DNA of 25,187 bases from Spirochaeta sp. UBA2779 (GTDB lineage Bacteria > Spirochaetota > Spirochaetia > DSM-2461): contig DEIH01000153.1 of NCBI GenBank assembly GCA_002352375.1, positions 1,994 to 27,180 on the forward strand, in the 5' to 3' direction. Both the position numbers and the translations under genes were made by a program. Under the pieces are notes generated by a model, which was not told the origin of the DNA, ran no database searches, and saw nothing but the letters and a program-made list of their open reading frames with translations. Below, piece after piece: positions 20,365 through 25,187 of this stretch (within the stretch, counting starts at the first letter, position 1; every line of letters begins with the position of its first letter).

Positions 20365-22233
20365 ATGCAAATGTTTCGACGAAATCATCTTATTGTCCTG
20401 TTCCTCGTCTTTATTGTGATGTTGCAACCCGCTAGTGTTGTTGCAGGAGATGATGGGTATGGAAATGCCAAACCAAGAGCTATTAATGGTATTCTCGATC
20501 TTCAAAGGTATGATTTTGAAGCCCGGGGACCTTTAACTCTTGCAGGGGATTGGAGTTTTTACTGGGGAATAGTTGTTTCATCGGAAAATTTCAACAATGT
20601 CATAGGCAGTCCTCCGGACCTTTTCGTGAAAGTCCCTTCCTATTGGGATAATCTGGATAAAATCAACCCCGGAATTACCCCCCGTGGAGTAGCTACTTAC
20701 AGTTTGAAGATTCTTACCAACAAGGAAGATGATGGTGCTCTGGCTTTGAAGTTCCTCAGTATTACCCCGAATGCGGATATTTATATTGATGGAGAACAGG
20801 TAGCTGAAATCGGAAATGTTGATTTGGATATAACGCTCTCGGAACCCGGGAACAGGATTCTCCTCACTCCCGTTCCTGAGAAAAGAAGCAGCTTTGATTT
20901 AACTGTAAGTATCTCCAACTTTCACAATGTCAATGGAGGGTTGAACCGTCCGATACAGATTGGGTTGTACGATGATATTTTAAATAATCAGGAATTAGAA
21001 CTTTCTCTGGATGCTATTTTTCTGGGCGGTCTGATGCTGATGGGACTCTATCAGCTTTCACTTTTTTTACTGAACCGCAGACAAACAGCCTCCCTGTACA
21101 TGGCAATACTCTGCTTCATGACATTCTTTTTTTCCGGTTTCAAGAATGAAATGGTGCTGCTTTCGTTATTTCCGGGATGGGATGGAGAAATACGTACCAG
21201 ATTTATTTATCTTAGTCTGACTATTTCCGGACCGCTTCTTACTCTATATGCCAGTTCACTTTATCCGGCTCATTTTCAAAAAAAAATGAATTGGCTGCTG
21301 CTGTCAGTCGCTGTTGTTTTTTCAGTGATAATCCTCTTTACCTCTCAAGCATTCTACACACGTTTTCTTATCCCTCTGGAAATCCTTATATTGGTATTTT
21401 CCCTGTATACCATTGTCATGCTGGTTGCCGGTTACTACAAAACAAAGGACCGGCATATCCTTTACTATTTGAGCGGCCTGGGTTTTCTTGTTTTAAGTAT
21501 CGTTTTCAGTATTGTTGATAATGAGATTTCCTTTATGTTTCAGTCAGCAGCGGGAATATTCTTTGTGTTTATTCTCTATCAGGCATTTCTTCAGGCCTAT
21601 ATATTTTCAAATGCCTTCACTGAAATTGATACCCTGTCAAAGCAGAAACAGAAACTGGAAAGAAGGAATGTAGAACTTTTCAGTCTCTCCTATATCGATA
21701 ATCTGACAGAAACCTGTAATAGACGGCTGATGGATGATTTTCTTTCATCAAACTGGAGGGTTAATGCCTTCAGCGAGCGTTCAGTTGGAATTATTCTTAT
21801 CGATATTGATGATTTCAGTAACTACAATAACTTCTACGGACATAAGCAGGGAGATGCCTGTCTTGTTAAAGTCTGCGATCTTCTTCGCGACGAATTAAGT
21901 CAGATCGGGCAGGATACGCTTGCCCGATACGGTGGTGAGGAGTTTGCTGTAATCGTATCTGATATGGATGATGATAAGCTTTATCACATGGGTGAACGGC
22001 TTCGAAAATCAGTGGAATCCGGAATGATAGCCCATCCGACTTCCAGGGTGTCGGATGTTGTTACCATCAGTGTGGGTTGTGCCAGCATGATTCCATCCAG
22101 GGACAAACTGCCTGAACTCCTGTTGGATGCAGCCGGCAAAGCCATTTACGATGCGAAAAAATATGGAAAGAACAGAACTGTTCTCTATAAATCCGAAGCG
22201 GTCGTTCTCAAATGGGAGCCAAAACTGGTTTAG
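20365..22233 (+). CDS. Membrane diguanylate cyclase (7TMR-DISM + GGDEF)
   Basis: 622 residues. A signal peptide (about 1-28, ending SVVAGDD) leads to a periplasmic beta-rich sensor of the DISM type (about 40-205, with GDWSFYWG and VPSYWDN). Seven hydrophobic helices follow (about 215-415), then a short coiled coil (SKQKQKLERRNVE, 425-437) and a GGDEF domain. The active site is GGEEF (523-527), with the metal and substrate residues IDIDDFSNYNNFYGHKQGD intact, so c-di-GMP synthesis is predicted. The RxxD inhibitory site is absent: the residues before the active-site loop read IGQD. ATG 20371 may be the true start, as it has AGGA at better spacing than ATG 20365. Confidence 0.9.
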   Translation: MQMFRRNHLIVLFLVFIVMLQPASVVAGDDGYGNAKPRAINGILDLQRYDFEARGPLTLAGDWSFYWGIVVSSENFNNVIGSPPDLFVKVPSYWDNLDKINPGITPRGVATYSLKILTNKEDDGALALKFLSITPNADIYIDGEQVAEIGNVDLDITLSEPGNRILLTPVPEKRSSFDLTVSISNFHNVNGGLNRPIQIGLYDDILNNQELELSLDAIFLGGLMLMGLYQLSLFLLNRRQTASLYMAILCFMTFFFSGFKNEMVLLSLFPGWDGEIRTRFIYLSLTISGPLLTLYASSLYPAHFQKKMNWLLLSVAVVFSVIILFTSQAFYTRFLIPLEILILVFSLYTIVMLVAGYYKTKDRHILYYLSGLGFLVLSIVFSIVDNEISFMFQSAAGIFFVFILYQAFLQAYIFSNAFTEIDTLSKQKQKLERRNVELFSLSYIDNLTETCNRRLMDDFLSSNWRVNAFSERSVGIILIDIDDFSNYNNFYGHKQGDACLVKVCDLLRDELSQIGQDTLARYGGEEFAVIVSDMDDDKLYHMGERLRKSVESGMIAHPTSRVSDVVTISVGCASMIPSRDKLPELLLDAAGKAIYDAKKYGKNRTVLYKSEAVVLKWEPKLV

Positions 22234-22628
22234 AGGATTGTTTTCAGTGCAGCAGATCGTCTGTCTGCCAACTGGGCCAGGTTTGTTTTATCAATCACAT
22301 GTCTGATATTGTACCCGTGAGCAATTACACCGGTTTCATCAACAGCCTGGAATTCAATACGGATATTATTGCTCTTGATTTCAGTTACTTTCGCTTCAAT
22401 TGTAATTGTTACACCTGCAGGGGTTGGGTTTTCGTGGGAAACCTGAACTTCTGAAGATACGCTGGTAATACCGTCACCGAGTCCCGGGTTGATTAATCTC
22501 CAGGCGGAATCGAGCATGAAACGGGTTAGTGCTGCAGTTGATAGTAAACCATTATAGGTATCTACCCGCTTTACTTTCCATTGAAGTGTAAGTGACTCAT
22601 TTGATAGTTTTTCTTTTAGACTAAGCAT
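22230..22628 (-). CDS. FlK-like hot-dog thioesterase
   Basis: 132 residues of the hot-dog fold, resembling the fluoroacetyl-CoA thioesterase FlK group. The blocks SSEVQVSHENPTPAGVTITIEAKV and ETGVIAHGYNIRHVID match FlK's central region. H65 fits FlK His76; T31 and D40 could be the other catalytic positions (Thr42, Glu50 in FlK), an uncertain alignment. The real substrate is probably another acyl-CoA. ATG 22628 is chosen because GAGGAG lies 7 bases upstream. It overlaps the 3' end of the diguanylate cyclase gene by 4 bases, tail to tail. Confidence 0.83.
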   Translation of the reverse strand: MLSLKEKLSNESLTLQWKVKRVDTYNGLLSTAALTRFMLDSAWRLINPGLGDGITSVSSEVQVSHENPTPAGVTITIEAKVTEIKSNNIRIEFQAVDETGVIAHGYNIRHVIDKTNLAQLADRRSAALKTIL

Positions 22629-22716
22629 GAAAGTACTCCTCAAGCCACCATTATAGGCATGAGGGTGTTACTTGTCACATAAAAAATGCAGACCTTTGGG
22701 GGGATTGACAAAGAAC

Positions 22717-22917
22717 CTATGCCGGATTGGCTGAAATGAGTAATGCGTCAAGAGAGCGTGGTATAGGGCCACTGATTTTTCCAGGATCAAGTCCTGTTTC
22801 CATCATTAATGCCGCCCCGATGGATTCTGCTGATATTCCGAGGGACAGGGCATAATCCACCTTGTCGCGAAGTTCCAACGCTGCATTAATTGTTTTGTTA
22901 TCGATGATGCTAATCAT
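22717..22917 (-). CDS. Small hypothetical protein (66 aa)
   Basis: Accepted on the strength of its RBS: AAGGAGAG, about 7 bases before ATG 22917. The protein begins with a short strand and helix (MISIIDNKTINAALELRDKVDYAL) and contains SLGISAESIGAALMMETGLDP, which looks like a helix-turn-helix-like or small helical bundle. No signal peptide. I do not recognise it. It follows the ParB-like gene on the same strand by 143 bases, with a hairpin between. Confidence 0.65.
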   Translation of the reverse strand: MISIIDNKTINAALELRDKVDYALSLGISAESIGAALMMETGLDPGKISGPIPRSLDALLISANPA

Positions 22918-23031
22918 TTCGGACTCTCCTTGACTTTAAGATTTATGGTAATCAGTCTTTGTCTACTCCTTTTTCGTCAGATATTCAGGATCACATTAGA
23001 ATTTTGATGTGGATATGGTGAAGATTTGGGA

Positions 23032-23065
23032 GTTAAACTGACCTCTGCTGCAATTCCAGTTTAAC
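23032..23065 (-). terminator. Hairpin at the end of the ParB-like gene
   Basis: Nine-bp perfect inverted repeat GTTAAACTG / CAGTTTAAC (23032-23040 and 23057-23065) with a 16-base loop. It includes the TAA stop codon of the ParB-like gene. No T tract follows, so it is either a weak terminator or an mRNA end-stabilising structure. Confidence 0.45.
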
Positions 23066-23804
23066 CTTTCTGCTTCGATAAGCGGTCAATCTTAGAGTCA
23101 ATACGGTCAATTTCCGCTTCAATATCGGCCCGCTTCCGTACCAGTTTTACACGTTCCTGCTGAAGTTTCCAGATATAGGCCTGAACATCACGAATCTCAT
23201 TTTCCCTGAACTCTTCCACTACCGTATTCACCAGGCTTCGTGGCAGGTTTTCATTTCCATTATTCCGGCGAAGTGCCTCATCGAAAGCCTCTCTGCGGTT
23301 CCTTTCATCTTTCAGACGGCCGAAATGAGCAGCACTGGATGTCGGCATCACCTTAGCGGTATTCTTTTCATCCCCGAGAGAATCTCTTACCTCCCTGGCT
23401 CCGATAATCACCGAAACCCATTGAGGCGACTTTCCAAGACGTTTGCCCACTTCCCGGTGATTTCCGTAAGTTTCCATCATGATTTCTACAGCGTGTTCAA
23501 GATCTTCCGGCGGTAGAGCCTCAGCCTGTATATTTTCCACCAGTTGATATTCAACCAAGTCTGCCCCCGACATCGGGTTAATAATCCGGGCCAGAAACGG
23601 AATACCCAGATGGCGACAGGCATTAGCCCTTCTATGGCCGGTGGCAATGCGGAAGCTATCCTCCTCCCACCAACCTGTTCCCGGCTCCAGCTGACCATGG
23701 GCTTTCATTGACTCTGCCAGGTTGCCTGTTTCATCCAGAACGCTACGAATATTGGAGGATGAGTAATTAATCTTTTCCGGTTGTATTTCCTGTATATCGA
23801 TCAT
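23061..23804 (-). CDS. ParB/Spo0J-like protein without ParA
   Basis: 247 residues. The N-terminal ParB/Srx-like domain has ATGHRRANACRHLG (variant of the GERRxRA box) and VENIQAEALPPEDLE. A helix-turn-helix follows (REVGKRLGKSPQWVSVIIGAREV, about 117-140). The C-terminus is a charged coiled coil (WKLQQERVKLVRKRADIEAEIDRI). ParB proteins bind centromere-like sites and hydrolyse CTP, but this one has no adjacent parA and no parS-like site that I can see, so it may be an accessory or regulatory ParB from a plasmid or phage rather than the chromosome partition protein. No RBS is obvious before ATG 23804. Confidence 0.88.
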   Translation of the reverse strand: MIDIQEIQPEKINYSSSNIRSVLDETGNLAESMKAHGQLEPGTGWWEEDSFRIATGHRRANACRHLGIPFLARIINPMSGADLVEYQLVENIQAEALPPEDLEHAVEIMMETYGNHREVGKRLGKSPQWVSVIIGAREVRDSLGDEKNTAKVMPTSSAAHFGRLKDERNRREAFDEALRRNNGNENLPRSLVNTVVEEFRENEIRDVQAYIWKLQQERVKLVRKRADIEAEIDRIDSKIDRLSKQKG

Positions 23805-23872
23805 TGCAGGGGTATTCTAACATAGAGTGTTATTGAAAATGTAAAACAAAGCTTGAGTTAGATATCATTATT

Positions 23873-23922
23873 TCGTCTGATTAAGACAAAACTATTGACA
23901 ATAATCATCAATAATGTAGATT
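23873..23922 (+). promoter_or_regulatory. Promoter and operator-like dyads of the AbiE operon
   Basis: TTGACA (23895-23900), 16-base spacer, TAGATT (23917-23922). Two inverted repeats overlap it: TTCGTCT-GATTA-AGACAAA (23873-23889; one mismatch in 7-bp arms) and ATTGA-N9-TCAAT (23894-23912; perfect 5-bp arms). AbiEi-type antitoxins are known to repress their own operon by binding inverted repeats. The predicted +1 falls at or beside the ATG. Confidence 0.55.
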
Positions 23923-23929
23923 TATAGCA

Positions 23930-24571
23930 ATGAGATACGAAGAACTCATCACCATTACCAGAAATCTATGCTGTTTTGATACCGCAATGATTGTCCAAAT
24001 GGCTAATGAGCCACGATCAGCGATTATCAATCAGCTTCATCGCTGGAGTAAATCCGGTAAGATTATCCACCTGCGCCAGGGTGTCTACACTTTGGGATTA
24101 ATGTACCGCCAGACTCCTCTTCAACCCCAAAGTATTGCTAATTTCCTCTACAGACCATCTTATCTCAGCGTTCTCTGGGCCCTTGGGTTCTACGGATTGA
24201 TTCCTGAAGCTGTTCCAATGTTTTCTTGTGTTACTACCAGGACAACTAAATATTTTCAAAACTCACTCGGTCGATTTGAATATAGAAGCATCAAGAAAGC
24301 ATTTTTCTTCGGCTACCATGATATTTCAATCAACGGTGCCCTCACCACGGTAGCCACACCTGAAAAGGCACTACTTGATTTATTCTATCATAGCAGGGGT
24401 GAGTGGACAGCTTATAGAATCTCCGGGATGCGCTTTCAGCAGACAGATCTGATTAGCAGTCAGACTCTTCATAATTTCGCTCAGCGTATGGATAAACCCA
24501 GACTCTTCAGAGCTGTTGAATCATGGTTTCGTTTCTGTGAAAATGATACTCAGGAGGGTGTAAGCATATGA
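23930..24571 (+). CDS. AbiEi-type antitoxin (type IV toxin-antitoxin)
   Basis: 213 residues. A winged helix is at the N-terminus (FDTAMIVQMANEPRSAIINQLHRWSKSGKIIHLRQGVYTL), then the AbiEi C-terminal domain (SIANFLYRPSYLSVLWALGFYGLIPE..., VATPEKALLDLFYH). The antitoxin blocks toxin activity without binding it directly in the type IV scheme and represses the operon. The start ATG 23930 has no RBS, and the -10 element ends only 7 bases upstream, so the mRNA may be leaderless. The stop overlaps the toxin start (ATGA), so translation is coupled. Confidence 0.9.
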   Translation: MRYEELITITRNLCCFDTAMIVQMANEPRSAIINQLHRWSKSGKIIHLRQGVYTLGLMYRQTPLQPQSIANFLYRPSYLSVLWALGFYGLIPEAVPMFSCVTTRTTKYFQNSLGRFEYRSIKKAFFFGYHDISINGALTTVATPEKALLDLFYHSRGEWTAYRISGMRFQQTDLISSQTLHNFAQRMDKPRLFRAVESWFRFCENDTQEGVSI

Positions 24572-25187
24572 AAGAGCATGCCATTTCAGCTGCAATGAAA
24601 ACAGACAACCCTGTTCAAAGATTGAATCTTTTAAGAGAGTATGTTCAAGCATTTATACTTCGATCTTTTCATGAAAGTGAAGCGGCAACATCTATAGCAT
24701 TCGTTGGGGGTACAGCACTGAGATTTCTGGAGAATCTACCTCGATTCTCTGAAGATCTTGTTTTCTCACTTCTCTCTTCAGAGAGTTATGAGCCGATAAA
24801 ATGGCTTGATAAATTGAAGCGGGATCTTTCTCTTTCAGGATTTGAATCAAATATCAAATGGAATGACAGGAAAACCGTTCAAACAGCCTGGGTTCGAATC
24901 CCATCCATTCTCAGAGAGTCCGGTTTATCCGGACTTTCCGGGCAGAACTTATCAATCAAGATTGAGGTGGATACACGCCCTCCGGCTGGTGCTGATATTA
25001 AGCGGACAATCATTACCAGGCATCTCACTTTTGTGGTCAGTCATTATTCTTTAAAGTCATTGATGGCCGGTAAAATCCATGCTCTTCTCACACGGCCCTA
25101 CTGTAAGGGGAGAGACTGGTACGATCTGGTATGGTATCGATCTCACCGGCCTCCTCTGGAACCGAATATTCCTATGCTTCAGAACGC
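24568..25187 (+). CDS. AbiEii-type nucleotidyltransferase toxin (3' end outside window)
   Basis: At least 206 residues, running off the window edge. Seen: GGTALRFLENLPRFSEDLVF (the GG/ST-x-DxD nucleotidyltransferase signature), IKIEVDTRPP (third acidic position), and SLKSLMAGKIHALLTRPYCKGRDWYDLVWY (conserved K and D/W block). The motif normally ends DLDF; here it is DLVF (D63, V65), one base (GAT to GTT) from the usual codon. The start ATG 24568 lies in an ATGA overlap, with AGGAGG about 11 bases upstream. Family members modify tRNA or other nucleotides and can give abortive infection. Confidence 0.9.
   Translation, partial: MKEHAISAAMKTDNPVQRLNLLREYVQAFILRSFHESEAATSIAFVGGTALRFLENLPRFSEDLVFSLLSSESYEPIKWLDKLKRDLSLSGFESNIKWNDRKTVQTAWVRIPSILRESGLSGLSGQNLSIKIEVDTRPPAGADIKRTIITRHLTFVVSHYSLKSLMAGKIHALLTRPYCKGRDWYDLVWYRSHRPPLEPNIPMLQN

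Noticed and set aside
1..25187. CRISPR array, insertion sequence or rRNA
   Set aside because: No regularly spaced short repeats, transposase frames, terminal inverted repeats or rRNA segments were seen.

Overview
The window looks like a chromosomal segment of a free-living spirochaete (inference). Support comes from a bacterial V-type ATP synthase operon in the order D-I-K, moderate GC by eye, Shine-Dalgarno driven genes and a general spirochaete-like gene set. No marker here fixes the genus.

Layout. 1-2.9 kb: 3' end of a V-type ATPase operon (D cut by the window edge, I, K), closed by a hairpin. 3-4.8 kb: a patatin-like phospholipase, a small four-cysteine protein running antisense into its 3' end, and an RRM RNA-binding protein. 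4.9-9 kb: a YciO/Sua5-type protein, divergent from a lipoprotein with a phosphodiester glycosidase domain, then a fusion of a nucleosidase-like domain with a spore-photoproduct-lyase-like radical SAM domain that overlaps an SDR oxidoreductase. 9.1-10.4 kb: tRNA-Pro(TGG) and tRNA-Arg(TCT), endonuclease III, and a DtxR/MntR-type metalloregulator. 10.4-12.1 kb: two poorly characterised genes and ribosomal protein L28. 12.1-14.9 kb: a PhnP-like metallo-hydrolase, a K+ channel/RCK/hemerythrin fusion, and a DinB-like protein.

14.9-20.2 kb is accessory in character. A decayed, 5'-truncated copy of a recQ gene (about 14935-15332) lies 3.98 kb from an intact recQ on the same strand. Between them sits a cassette of LysE-family exporter, MFS transporter and SRPBCC protein on the minus strand, with a divergent MerR regulator. 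The two recQ copies share a gap-free 120-bp block (103 of 120 identical by hand count), which looks like the footprint of an insertion or duplication.

20.3-25.2 kb: a membrane 7TM-GGDEF diguanylate cyclase, a FlK-like hot-dog thioesterase, a 66-aa protein with a strong RBS, a ParB-like protein without ParA, and an AbiEi/AbiEii (type IV toxin-antitoxin) pair whose toxin gene runs off the window and carries an unusual change in its catalytic motif.

The most notable items are the channel-hemerythrin fusion (a possible O2- or redox-sensing K+ channel), the nucleosidase-radical SAM fusion (a possible built-in remover of 5'-deoxyadenosine), and the recQ-flanked cassette.
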